Below are positions 18,872 through 28,497 of a stretch of DNA of 32,384 bases, piece after piece. A program made the translations under genes and the position numbers. Each line of letters opens with the position of its first letter. Position 1 is the first letter of the stretch. A model generated the notes under the pieces. The model was not told where the DNA came from. It saw only the letters and a list, made by a program, of their open reading frames with translations, and did no database searches. This DNA is from Methylocystis sp. (GTDB lineage: Bacteria > Pseudomonadota > Alphaproteobacteria > Rhizobiales > Beijerinckiaceae), in the NCBI GenBank assembly GCA_023253795.1, contig JALRFG010000006.1:1-32384 (forward strand), given 5' to 3'.

Positions 18872-21190
18872 TTATCTGACGCTGAGGCGTGGCGTGATCA
18901 GAAGCGCCAGATGGCGCTGATAGGCTTCCTGCGAGAAATGTCTGTCATAATAGGCGCGGGTGGCGCTGGCGGCGCGTGCTGACGCGTCCGGCGCGGGGCG
19001 TTCAGCGCCGGCGCGCAATAACTGCGCAAAGGCCTCGGCGCTCTCGGCATATTCTATCCCCTGCAGAGCCATCACGCTTTCGTCCATGCCGCGCATCGCC
19101 TGTGGCGTGGCGATCAGCGGCAGTCCGCTGGAGAGGGCTTCAACGCTTTTGATCGACAGCCCATGACCGCTGATGGTCGGCAGCAAGGCAAGGCGCGCAT
19201 TGGCGTAAACCGCGCCGAGATCCTCGACCTGTCCGGTAAACCAATTGGCGTAAGCTTTATATTCCTGCGGCGCGCGCGACCGCACACCTGCATCGACATT
19301 GCCGACAATTTGCACCTGAACGCCGGGCGCTTTCGGCGCGATCTCGCGCAAAAACCAGATGACGCTTTCGACATTCGGGGTGTTGTTGCTCGCGACAAGC
19401 AGGATGTCGGGGCCGCCGGGTCCCGTCGGCGCCGGCGGCGTCGCGGGGTAAAGCAGCGCGTGTTGCTTTTCTGGCAATAATTTCTCGAACTCGTTCGCTT
19501 CCCGCGCATTGAGATGCAGCAGCAAGTCCGCATCGCGCATGGCGTCGAGTTCTTCGCCCAGCATCGTCTCATAGCTGACGCGCGGGTGTAACCAGGGCAT
19601 GCGCTTGTTGACCAGCTCATATTGACGCGCCTGCAAATCATGACTGTCGAGAACGATTTGCGTATCGCTGCGCGCTAAGCGTTTTGCAATGGGCGTCAGG
19701 AAAAAATGATTGCAATGGATAAGGTCGAAGCTCTGCGCTTCTACTTCAGGCGAGAGAACGGCCCTTATCGCATTGCCAAGCCGCATGCGCGCCTGATCGC
19801 CATGGAGATAGGGCCAGAGCACGCCGCCCAGAAAATGCGGATGCAGCAGCGCGCGGAAAGGCGCGCCGCCATAATAGCGCGGCTCAGAGTCGAGCTCCGG
19901 CGTCGCGCGGATGAACGGGTTCCAGAGCCATGCGCGTCCGGGAACAAAACCCGGGTCGGAACTGACGGCGATTGGCCAGACATCGGCGCCGAGCGCGCGA
20001 TAGGCGGCGATCTGTCCGAGCACCACCTGATAGGTGCCGCAACTGTGCCAGGCGGGATGCAACAGCGCGATCTTGCGGCCGGCGAGCGGCAGCGTTTTGT
20101 CCGCTGTCCGGGGTTTCAGCGCTTCAAGCGCCGCCGCCAGTTTTCGGGCGTAGGCTGGTGGACTGAACGTCTCCGCATACAGACGACGCGTCGCGCTCTC
20201 GCCTTCCGGCGAGGCGGCGTTTTCAGCCCGTGCCTGCGCTTCTCGCCAGCAGCGCGCAAATTCCGCTGGCTCGGTGGCGAAGGCGACATTATCCAGCGTG
20301 GCAGGATCAATTTTCATGCCGCGAAAGGCGAGCGGCGTCGCCACCAGCAGCGCGCCGCAGGAGAGGGCTTCGACCGCCTTGATCGACAGGCCATGGCCTT
20401 CGACCGTCGGCAGTAACACGCAGCCAGCGGCGGCGTAGACGGCGCCGATGTCTTCGACCCGACCACGGAACAAATGCTGGTGTGCTTCGAACAGCGCCGG
20501 ATCACGCTGTTTCACGCCCCGATCGATATTGCCGTAAATCTCGACGCGCGCGTCGCCGGCCAGTGGCATGACTTCCTGAAGAAGCCAGCGAATGCTGACA
20601 TAATTGGCGTAATTGTCGCTAGCGACGATGATGATGTTGCGTCCGCGCGCCCGGGTGACTTCAGGCACGGCGGGAAAAACCAGCGCATGACGCGATTGCG
20701 GCAACAAGCGACGGAAGTCGGCGTCTTCTTCGCTGTTGAGATGGACGCACAAATCGGCGCGTCGCATCCACGCAAGCTCTTTTTTGAGCATGTCGTCATA
20801 GCTGGCGTGGGGTGGAATGAAGAAGCCGCCGCGGTTGCGCAACACATATTGCCGCGCCTGAATGTCCTGCGTCTCCAGAACGACCGGGATGACTTGACCC
20901 TGTTTCAGCGTTTCGACGAAGGGCAGGGTGAAATAATGATTGGTGTGAAAAAGATCGATTTTTTCATCGGCGAAGCCGGCGGGGATCGGCGCGCGTTTGG
21001 AGAGTTCAAGCAGCCAGGCCGCCTGATCGCCGTGGATCAGACGCCACCAGCCGTCGGTGAGTAGCCGTGAGGCCAGCGCGGCGATGGGCGCGCCAGAGTA
21101 ATAGCGCCGGTCTGCGCCGATATCGCTGGTGGCGGCGATATATTCCCGCCAGCGCCCGCCGCCCGGGGGCGGGGGGGCCAGATCGTCCAT
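18872..21190 (-). CDS. Tandem-duplicated GT4/GT-B-like glycosyltransferase (two full homologous modules)
   Basis: Two internally homologous halves: 'FHTNHYF...ETQDIQARQYVLRNR...SYDDMLKKELAWMRRADLCVHLNSEE...VEDIGAVYAAAGCVLLPTVEGHGLSIKAVEALSCG' and 'IHCNHFF...DSHDLQARQYELVNK...SYETMLGEELDAMRDADLLLHLNARE...VEDLGAVYANARLALLPTISGHGLSIKSVEALSSG'. 5' end uncertain (homology extends to about 21310). Confidence 0.85.
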   Translation of the reverse strand: MDDLAPPPPGGGRWREYIAATSDIGADRRYYSGAPIAALASRLLTDGWWRLIHGDQAAWLLELSKRAPIPAGFADEKIDLFHTNHYFTLPFVETLKQGQVIPVVLETQDIQARQYVLRNRGGFFIPPHASYDDMLKKELAWMRRADLCVHLNSEEDADFRRLLPQSRHALVFPAVPEVTRARGRNIIIVASDNYANYVSIRWLLQEVMPLAGDARVEIYGNIDRGVKQRDPALFEAHQHLFRGRVEDIGAVYAAAGCVLLPTVEGHGLSIKAVEALSCGALLVATPLAFRGMKIDPATLDNVAFATEPAEFARCWREAQARAENAASPEGESATRRLYAETFSPPAYARKLAAALEALKPRTADKTLPLAGRKIALLHPAWHSCGTYQVVLGQIAAYRALGADVWPIAVSSDPGFVPGRAWLWNPFIRATPELDSEPRYYGGAPFRALLHPHFLGGVLWPYLHGDQARMRLGNAIRAVLSPEVEAQSFDLIHCNHFFLTPIAKRLARSDTQIVLDSHDLQARQYELVNKRMPWLHPRVSYETMLGEELDAMRDADLLLHLNAREANEFEKLLPEKQHALLYPATPPAPTGPGGPDILLVASNNTPNVESVIWFLREIAPKAPGVQVQIVGNVDAGVRSRAPQEYKAYANWFTGQVEDLGAVYANARLALLPTISGHGLSIKSVEALSSGLPLIATPQAMRGMDESVMALQGIEYAESAEAFAQLLRAGAERPAPDASARAASATRAYYDRHFSQEAYQRHLALLITPRLSVR

Positions 21191-21374
21191 AAAGGCGACG
21201 GAGACGACGCGCGCCCCCAGCGCCCGATAGGCGGCGATCTGGCTGACATTGACTTGGTAGCTGCCGCAGGAGTGCCAGGCGGCTTGGACGACTGCGACCG
21301 TCTTGCCCGCCAGAGGGAGAGGATCGATGTGCGCCCCCTTGCTTTTGCCCGATTTTTAAAAGTACATCCCCTAT

Positions 21375-22271
21375 ATGAGCCTTCGACGACCAAATCTACC
21401 CCTGCGCGCCCCTGAGACGGGGGGCGCCGAGCCCGCGGCCAAACGCTATGGCGTCGCCATTGTCGGCAACGACAAGATCATCGATTGGTTGTTGCCTTTC
21501 CTTGAAAGCTACCGTGACACCAACGCCGGCCTGCCGCTGTATCTGATCCCCTATGACGACAATGTCGCCCAGACCCGTCGTGCGGCGGAGATTTACGGAG
21601 CCACCTTTATCGAGGAGGAGCCGGTCGAGATCGATCGTCTCTCGCACGAACTCTATCCCGGCATCTTCAATACGAATCGCCGCCGGTTGCGCAAACTTCA
21701 GGCGCTGGCGCTGCCGCTCGACGAAGTCGTTTACGTCGATGTCGATGTGATTGTATTCAGGGATTTCCGCCCCCTGTTCGGGCGGCTTGAGGCTGGCAAG
21801 CAGGAATTTATCGTCGCCTCGCCCAGCTTTGAATATGTCTATAATGAGCGACGTGCGAACTATCCCTTCCTGCAGGATGTTTTATTGTTCAACGACGGCT
21901 TCTGGGTCACGTCGAACACTTATCTGACATTGTCGGATTTCATCGAAACGATCCGCACAGACGCCGCGATTTTTCATGACGTCCGCAAACGTGGCCAGTT
22001 ATTCGCCCAGCCGCTGGTCAACTTCGTCACCCATCGTCGCGGCCTGAAAATCGAGTTGTTGCCGAATTTCGTCGAGAAGGCCTCGCATGAGAGCTTCTAC
22101 AAGGCGCCGGGCGTCAGCTTCCAGAACGGCAAGCCTGTCGATTACGAAGGCAAGGAGATTTATTTCGCGCATTGGGCTGGCGCGACCGCCTTGCCGGCGC
22201 GCGGCGTCTTTGACGCCGCCTGGACAGACTATTCGAAAGCCGCCTGGGCGCGGTTCAAAAACGCGCGCTAG
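21375..22271 (+). CDS. Glycosyltransferase (GT8 / nucleotide-diphospho-sugar transferase-like)
   Basis: LPLDEVVYVDVDVIVFRDFRPLF (DxD), LLFNDGFWVTSN, QPLVNFVTHRRGLKIELLPNF, YFAHWAG near the C-terminus. Confidence 0.78.
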   Translation: MSLRRPNLPLRAPETGGAEPAAKRYGVAIVGNDKIIDWLLPFLESYRDTNAGLPLYLIPYDDNVAQTRRAAEIYGATFIEEEPVEIDRLSHELYPGIFNTNRRRLRKLQALALPLDEVVYVDVDVIVFRDFRPLFGRLEAGKQEFIVASPSFEYVYNERRANYPFLQDVLLFNDGFWVTSNTYLTLSDFIETIRTDAAIFHDVRKRGQLFAQPLVNFVTHRRGLKIELLPNFVEKASHESFYKAPGVSFQNGKPVDYEGKEIYFAHWAGATALPARGVFDAAWTDYSKAAWARFKNAR

Positions 22272-22285
22272 CGAGACGGACCGCC

Positions 22286-23446
22286 ATGCCGCGCCTGCTG
22301 TTCATATATTTGTTCAAGCGCATCGGCCTGAGCATGCTGGTCGTGCAGCTGGCGTTGTCTGTGCCGGTCGTTCTGTCTTATCTGCTCTACCAGCTGCCGC
22401 CGGCGGCCGTGCGCGGCGGTCTGGTGACGCCCGCGCTGATAGGCATCTCGCCGACTGTCGCTTTTCTGACCCTGCCGATGGCGGTCGGTCTGGGCACGGC
22501 GCTCGAATTCTCGCGCATGGCGAGCGAAGGCATGATCGCCGTGTTTTACGCGCTGCGATTGTCGGCCTGGGCGATCTGTCGTCCTGCGCTGACGCTTGCC
22601 GCCGGCATTGTCGTTCTCTGCTATCTTCTCGGGAATGTGATTTCGCCTTATTACTCCAGCAATATGCAGGATGTTTTGAATGTCGTGCGTAATTCGCTCA
22701 ACCATCGCATGCTGGACGCCGCGCATTTCTACACCTTCGATAATGGGTTGAAGACGCTTTATATCGAACGCTGGCTGACGCCCGATCTCGCCGCCAATAT
22801 GTATGTTCGGCAAATCTCGATCGAGAAGATGCAGGAAGAGACGATCACGGCGGCGCAGGCCGATTTTCGTCGTAATGAGTCGGGCGTTATTGTCGCTTTG
22901 TCGAAAGGCAGCATCCAGACCCGCTCGCTCACCGGCGCCGGCGAAGTGAAAATCTCGAATTTTGATGAATATGCCATGGCGCTGCCGATGCAGGGCAGCG
23001 GCGCCTTGCCGGAGCGTGGCTGGCATGGCGTTTACGAGCTTTCTCCGTCGGGCTTTAAGGAAAATTTTCAGCAGGCGCTGGTGGATCCGCGCCAACTGGG
23101 CGAATGGTCCGCAGAGGCCGCCAAGCGTTTTGGCGTTCCCATGCTCGCTCTGTCGCATACCTTGCTGGCGTTGGCGCTCGGCCTGACCTTCGGCAACATC
23201 ACGGGGCGTCGTGGGGCGGGGGGCGGTCTGATGATTATGGCCGCGCCAACGGCGCATATTATTTTTCTGGTCTCGCTGGAGTCGCTCATGCGACTCAACT
23301 GGCGCTACGCTTTTCTGCTGGCGGCGCTGGCCGTGCTCGAAACCGGCGTGTCGATCTGGTTGATCAGCCGGCTTAATCGCAACGATCCGCCCGTCCGCGT
23401 TACGTCCGACGCCGAGCCGGAGGATGCGGCGATGTCCGCCGCCTGA
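22286..23446 (+). CDS. LptF/LptG (YjgP/YjgQ)-family permease
   Basis: N-terminal FIYLFKRIGLSMLVVQLALSVPVVLSYLL, LTLPMAVGLGTALEFSRMASEGMIAVFYALRLS, periplasmic FYTFDNGLKTLYIERW...TAAQADFRRNESGVIVALSKGSIQ, C-terminal TM bundle. Confidence 0.82.
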   Translation: MPRLLFIYLFKRIGLSMLVVQLALSVPVVLSYLLYQLPPAAVRGGLVTPALIGISPTVAFLTLPMAVGLGTALEFSRMASEGMIAVFYALRLSAWAICRPALTLAAGIVVLCYLLGNVISPYYSSNMQDVLNVVRNSLNHRMLDAAHFYTFDNGLKTLYIERWLTPDLAANMYVRQISIEKMQEETITAAQADFRRNESGVIVALSKGSIQTRSLTGAGEVKISNFDEYAMALPMQGSGALPERGWHGVYELSPSGFKENFQQALVDPRQLGEWSAEAAKRFGVPMLALSHTLLALALGLTFGNITGRRGAGGGLMIMAAPTAHIIFLVSLESLMRLNWRYAFLLAALAVLETGVSIWLISRLNRNDPPVRVTSDAEPEDAAMSAA

Positions 23447-23462
23447 GGCGCGGTATCCGCGC

Positions 23463-25292
23463 TTACTCCACCGTAACGCTTTTCGCGAGATTGCGCGGCT
23501 GATCGACGTCTTTGCCCATGAAGACGGCGACATGATAGGCGAGCAATTGCACAGGCGCCGCATAGACCAGCGCGGCGAACGGGCCGGAGACGTTTTCCGC
23601 CACTTCGACATAGCCGGCGAGTTCCGCCGCCGCCGCCGTGCGGGCGGAAGGCGGTCCGATCAGGATCAGATGGCCGCCGCGCGCCGCAACTTCCTGCAGG
23701 TTGGACACGGTTTTCTCAAGGCTGGCGTCCGGCGGCGCCAGCACAATCACCGGCATGGCGTAATCGATCAGCGCGATCGGGCCATGTTTGAGTTCCCCGG
23801 CGGCATAGCCTTCGGCGTGAATATAGGACAGCTCTTTAAGTTTCAGCGCGCCTTCCATCGCCAGCGGGAAGGATGGTCCGCGTCCGAGATAAAGCGAGCT
23901 GGTTGCGCGCGCGACATCGCGCGCCACCGGCTCGATCTGCGCTTCGCGATTCAACTCCTCGGCCATCTGCCCGGGCGTTGCGATCAGTTCGGCGACCAGT
24001 TCGCGCTCTTGTTCGCGTGTCAACACGCCGCGCGCGCGCCCCAGCGCCAGCGCCAGGCAGGCGAAGACAGCGAGTTGGCAGGTGAATGCTTTGGTCGAGG
24101 CGACGCCGATCTCGGGACCAGCGAGAGTTCTGGCGACAATGTCGCTTTCCCGCGCAATGGTCGAGGTGTCGACGTTCACGATCGCCAGCGTGTGTTGATT
24201 GTGCTGCTTGGCGTAACGCAAAGCGGCGAGCGTATCGGCGGTTTCGCCGGACTGCGACACGACGATCATCAATCCATCGTCAGGCAACGGCGGATCGCGA
24301 TAGCGGAATTCGGAGGCGATATCGATGTCGACCGAAAGCCGAGCAAAGCGCTCCAGCCAATAGCGCGCGACAAGGCCTGCGTAGAACGCCGTGCCGCAGG
24401 CAGAGATGGTGACGCGCGACAGGCGCGCCGGATCGAAGGAGAAGTCGAAGGGTAGTCGAACCACGCCTTCGGCGAGATCGAGATAATGCGCCAGCGTCCG
24501 GCCGATGACTTCCGGCTGCTCGAAGATTTCCTTGGCCATGAAATGGCGGAAATTACCTTTCTCGACCAGAAAGGAGCCCGCTTGCAACGGCTGGCGACGA
24601 CGTTCGACGATCGCATCATCCGCATTGTGGAATTCGCTCGACTCACGGCGCAGCACAACCCAATCGCCTTCGTCGAGATAGGCGATGGAGTTCGCGAAGG
24701 GCGCCAGCGCCAGCGCGTCGGAGCCGAGATAAACGCCCTCTTCGCCCCAGCCGACCGCGAGCGGTGAACCGCGACGCGCGCCGATCAGCAGATCATTTTC
24801 GCCCTCAAAAAGAAAAGCCAGCGCGAAGGCGCCCTTCAGGCGTTTAAGCGTGGCGGCGACGGCGTCTTGCGGCGTTGCGCCTGCTTTCAGCCCGTCGCTG
24901 ACAAGATGCGCGACAACTTCAGAGTCGGTTTCGGAGGCGAAGCGATGACCGCGTCCCTGCAACTCTTCGCGCAGCTCGCGAAAGTTTTCGATAATGCCAT
25001 TATGCACGACGACGACTTTGTCGCTGGCGTGCGGATGGGCGTTGCTCTCGGTCGGTTTGCCATGCGTCGCCCAGCGCGTATGGCCGATGCCGGCGGCGCC
25101 GGATAATTTTTCGGTGGCGAGTTTCTCTTCAAGGTTCTTCAGCTTGCCGCTGGCGCGCACGCGCACAATGCGGCCATTCTCCAGCGTCGCGACGCCGGCG
25201 GAGTCATAGCCGCGATATTCTAGACGCTTCAGCGCCTCGATGAGATCGCCTGCTACCGGTCCCTTACCGAGTATGCCTACAATGCCGCACAT
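23463..25292 (-). CDS. glmS: Glutamine--fructose-6-phosphate aminotransferase (isomerizing)
   Basis: N-terminal MCGIVGILGKGPVAGDLIEALKRLEYRGYDSAG, GIGHTRWATHG, two SIS domains, C-terminal DQPRNLAKSVTVE. Confidence 0.97.
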   Translation of the reverse strand: MCGIVGILGKGPVAGDLIEALKRLEYRGYDSAGVATLENGRIVRVRASGKLKNLEEKLATEKLSGAAGIGHTRWATHGKPTESNAHPHASDKVVVVHNGIIENFRELREELQGRGHRFASETDSEVVAHLVSDGLKAGATPQDAVAATLKRLKGAFALAFLFEGENDLLIGARRGSPLAVGWGEEGVYLGSDALALAPFANSIAYLDEGDWVVLRRESSEFHNADDAIVERRRQPLQAGSFLVEKGNFRHFMAKEIFEQPEVIGRTLAHYLDLAEGVVRLPFDFSFDPARLSRVTISACGTAFYAGLVARYWLERFARLSVDIDIASEFRYRDPPLPDDGLMIVVSQSGETADTLAALRYAKQHNQHTLAIVNVDTSTIARESDIVARTLAGPEIGVASTKAFTCQLAVFACLALALGRARGVLTREQERELVAELIATPGQMAEELNREAQIEPVARDVARATSSLYLGRGPSFPLAMEGALKLKELSYIHAEGYAAGELKHGPIALIDYAMPVIVLAPPDASLEKTVSNLQEVAARGGHLILIGPPSARTAAAAELAGYVEVAENVSGPFAALVYAAPVQLLAYHVAVFMGKDVDQPRNLAKSVTVE

Positions 25293-25348
25293 CGCGCTCT
25301 CCGGAAGCTGGCGCCAGCGTCGCCGGCGTTAAAGACAAGCCAATAATT

Positions 25349-26728
25349 CTATTTCTTCGCTTTTTCTTTTTTTGCTGTCTGCATGGCGCGGAAGTTTTTC
25401 GCCCAGCCGGATATTTCCATCTGGCGGCCGCGCGCGACAGCGAGCGCGTCGTCGGCGACATTCTTTGTCACCACCGAACCGGAGCCCACATAGGCGCCGG
25501 CGCCGATCGTGACAGGCGCCACCAGCGCCGAATTGGAGCCGATAAAGGCGTTTGCGCCAATCACGGTGCGATATTTGAAAAAGCCGTCGTAATTGCAGGT
25601 GATTGTGCCGGCGCCGATGTTGGCGTTGGCGCCGATGTCCGCGTCGCCGATATAGGTCAGATGATTGACCTTCGCGCCCTGCGCGATGTCGGCGTTCTTG
25701 ATCTCGACGAAATTGCCGACCTTTGCCTTGTCGGCGAGTCGTGCGCCGGGACGCAGGCGCGCATAAGGGCCGATGGTCGCCATCGGTCCGATGGTTGCGC
25801 CTTCAAGATGCGAGAAGGCGTGGATCACTACGCCGTCGCCAACCGTGACGCCCGGTCCAAATACGACGTGCGGCTCAATCAGCACGTCACGACCCAGAAG
25901 AGTGTCGTGCGAGAAGAAAACGGTTTCCGGCGCAATCATGGTGACGCCGGCGGCCATCGCCGCGCGCCGCAGTCGCGTTTGCAAAACGGCTTCCGCCTGC
26001 GCCAGCTGGATGCGGTCGTTGACGCCGAGCACTTCCGTTTCATCGGCGACGACAACGCGTGTCTCCAGTCCGTCGGCGCGTGCGAGTTCGACAATGTCGG
26101 TCAGATAATATTCGCCCTTGGCGTTCTCGGCGCCGATCCGTCCCATAAGGTCGAGGGCGCGACGACCGTCGATCGCCATCAGCCCGGCGTTGCTGAGCCG
26201 AATGGCGCGTTCGGCCTCGGACGCGTCTTTTTCTTCCCGGATGGCCATGAGGCGGCCGGCGTCGTCCTGCAACAGACGACCGTAACCAAAGGGATTGTCC
26301 GCCATGAAGCCGAGCGCTGCGACGCTGGCGCCATCGGCCAGCGCGACGCGCAGAGCGTGGATCGTCTCGCCGGTGACGAGCGGGGTGTCGGCGAAAAGGA
26401 CGATCAGATCGTCATAGCCGGCGGCGATGGCCTCTTGTGCGGCGAGGACGGCGTGGGCGGTGCCAAGCCGCTCGGTCTGGACAAAGACCTGTGAGTGCGG
26501 GGCAAGTTTCTGCGCCTCGGCGCGCACATCTTCGCGGCCGGGGCCGACGACGACGGCGACATCCGCCACCTTCGCCGCTGCGACGCTGGCCAGCACATGC
26601 GCCAGCATCGATCGGCCGGCGACTGCATGCAGAACTTTGGCCGTGTCGGATTTCATCCGCGTGCCCTCACCGGCGGCGAGAACGACGGCGAGCGCTTTTC
26701 GAGGGGCGGACGGCTTGGTGGACAGCAT
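25349..26728 (-). CDS. glmU: Bifunctional UDP-GlcNAc pyrophosphorylase / glucosamine-1-phosphate N-acetyltransferase
   Basis: [35 protein letters not shown]-terminal left-handed beta-helix hexapeptides ([55 protein letters not shown]). Confidence 0.96.
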   Translation of the reverse strand: MLSTKPSAPRKALAVVLAAGEGTRMKSDTAKVLHAVAGRSMLAHVLASVAAAKVADVAVVVGPGREDVRAEAQKLAPHSQVFVQTERLGTAHAVLAAQEAIAAGYDDLIVLFADTPLVTGETIHALRVALADGASVAALGFMADNPFGYGRLLQDDAGRLMAIREEKDASEAERAIRLSNAGLMAIDGRRALDLMGRIGAENAKGEYYLTDIVELARADGLETRVVVADETEVLGVNDRIQLAQAEAVLQTRLRRAAMAAGVTMIAPETVFFSHDTLLGRDVLIEPHVVFGPGVTVGDGVVIHAFSHLEGATIGPMATIGPYARLRPGARLADKAKVGNFVEIKNADIAQGAKVNHLTYIGDADIGANANIGAGTITCNYDGFFKYRTVIGANAFIGSNSALVAPVTIGAGAYVGSGSVVTKNVADDALAVARGRQMEISGWAKNFRAMQTAKKEKAKK

Positions 26729-26961
26729 GGCGGTCGCGACAATCTGTTGATGAAAAGGCGTGACGAAAACAGGCGCGACCCAGCCGCGCCAATGATTTTT
26801 CAAATTGTTTCTATGCAGATTCGGGGGGGCGGGAGCAAGCCGCCCCTTGGGCCTGAACAGGGCGGAAAACCGGCAAGAAAAGCTTTTGCTTCGGTTTATT
26901 CCTGTATACATGATGTTCCAGCGATTTGACGCCCCGCCGCCGCCCTCTCACCCGGTTCCTT

Positions 26962-28497
26962 ATGTTTGAACGTCGAGACGTCCTGAAGGCTGCCTTTGGC
27001 GCCATGGCCGCCGGTCTGAGTCCGGCCCGCGCGGGCGCAGAAGGCGCGCCGCCTTCGCCGCCCCCCGCCGCGCCGGTTTTTAATCGCGAGACGGTCGTCG
27101 ATCTTGCCCGCACTGTCGCGGCGAAACCCTACGCGCCGCCGCCCGGCGAGTTGCGCGATCCCTTCGCCGGCCTGAGCTATGAGCAATTCGTCGGCATCAA
27201 AACGAAGCCGGGCGCGGCGATTTGGGCAGGCGAAAACAAAGGCTTCGCGATCGAGCCCCTGCATCGCGGCCATATCTTCACCGCCGCTGTTGATCTGTAT
27301 TTTGTCGAAAACGGCGTCGCGACGCGGCTCCCCTATGATCAGGGGCGGTTCGATTATGGCGGTCTGAAAACGCCGGAAAAACTGCCGGATCTCAGCTATT
27401 CCGGCTTCCGTGTGCTGCATACGGGCGCCAATGGCGCGGAAGCCGAGCTGGCTATTTTTCAGGGCGCGAGCTTCTACCGGGCGGTCGCCGCCGGGCAAAA
27501 CCTCGGCGTCACGGCCCGTGGCCTGTCGATCCGCACCGCCGACCCGCGCGGCGAGGAATTCCCGTTTTTCCGGATCTTCTGGATCGAGAAGCCGGCGCTG
27601 GGCGACAATACGCTGGTGATCCATGCGCTGCTTGACGCGCCGAGCGTCGCTGGCGCCTATCGGTTCACGTTGCGGCCGGCCGAGGCCACCATCGTCGATA
27701 CCGAGCTGACGCTGTTCCCCCGCACCAATATCGACCATTACGGCCTCGCCGGCTTCGCGGCGATGTCGCTCTACACGCCGCTGGATCGCCACCGGGCCGA
27801 CGAGCTGCGTCCGATGGTGGCGGCCGCCAATGGCCTTCAGATGCTGACCGGCGCGAATGAGTGGCTGTGGCGGCCGGTCTCCAACCGCGAAAGCCTGCAA
27901 TTCTCGTCTTTCGTCGACGGTAATCCCAAGGGATTCGGCGCGCTGGTGCGCGACCGCGACATCGCCGACTATCAGGACGACGACCAGCATTTTGAGCGCC
28001 GCCCGTCGCTGTGGATTGAACCGCTGGGCGAATGGGGGCCGGGCGCCATCCAGCTCGTCGAGATCCCTTCGGAGTCGGAAAACAACGAAAATATCGTCGC
28101 TTACTGGCGCCCCATGACGCCATTGCTCGCCGGATTGGCGACCACCTTCGCCTATCGGCAGTTCTGGTGCTGGGAGCCGCCGGCGCGGCCGCCGCTGGCG
28201 ATTGCGACCGAGTCTCGCTCCGGCCGGGTTTCGGGCGGCAAGCATCGCCGTTTTCTTGTCGTTTTTTCAGGCGATGTGCTTGCTGACGCCGGCCGCACGG
28301 CGAATCTGACCGCAGCCTTGGTCACCTCTCCCGGCGCGGCGACGAACGTCAGGACCTTTCTCAATCCGGCGGCGAAGAATTGCCGCGTGGTGTTCGATAT
28401 TGATCCGGCGGCGGAAAATTTTTGCGAAATGCGGCTTGTCCTGAAATCGGGCGAGCAGGCGATCAGCGAGACCTGGCTCTATAGATGGACACCCTGA
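26962..28497 (+). CDS. opgG: Periplasmic glucan biosynthesis protein, MdoG/OpgG family, with Tat-like signal
   Basis: MFERRDVLKAAFGAMAAG (twin-Arg), YEQFVGIKTKPGAAIWAGENKGFAIEPLHRGHIF, GARPSLWIEP-like ERRPSLWIEPLGEWGPGAIQLVEIP, ENIVAYWRP; upstream of and overlapping opgH. Confidence 0.9.
   Translation: MFERRDVLKAAFGAMAAGLSPARAGAEGAPPSPPPAAPVFNRETVVDLARTVAAKPYAPPPGELRDPFAGLSYEQFVGIKTKPGAAIWAGENKGFAIEPLHRGHIFTAAVDLYFVENGVATRLPYDQGRFDYGGLKTPEKLPDLSYSGFRVLHTGANGAEAELAIFQGASFYRAVAAGQNLGVTARGLSIRTADPRGEEFPFFRIFWIEKPALGDNTLVIHALLDAPSVAGAYRFTLRPAEATIVDTELTLFPRTNIDHYGLAGFAAMSLYTPLDRHRADELRPMVAAANGLQMLTGANEWLWRPVSNRESLQFSSFVDGNPKGFGALVRDRDIADYQDDDQHFERRPSLWIEPLGEWGPGAIQLVEIPSESENNENIVAYWRPMTPLLAGLATTFAYRQFWCWEPPARPPLAIATESRSGRVSGGKHRRFLVVFSGDVLADAGRTANLTAALVTSPGAATNVRTFLNPAAKNCRVVFDIDPAAENFCEMRLVLKSGEQAISETWLYRWTP

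Noticed and set aside
22268-23611. 447-aa minus-strand ORF opposite the LptF-like gene
   Set aside because: Arg/Gln-rich shadow ORF without domain signatures; the + strand protein has TM helices and family motifs.
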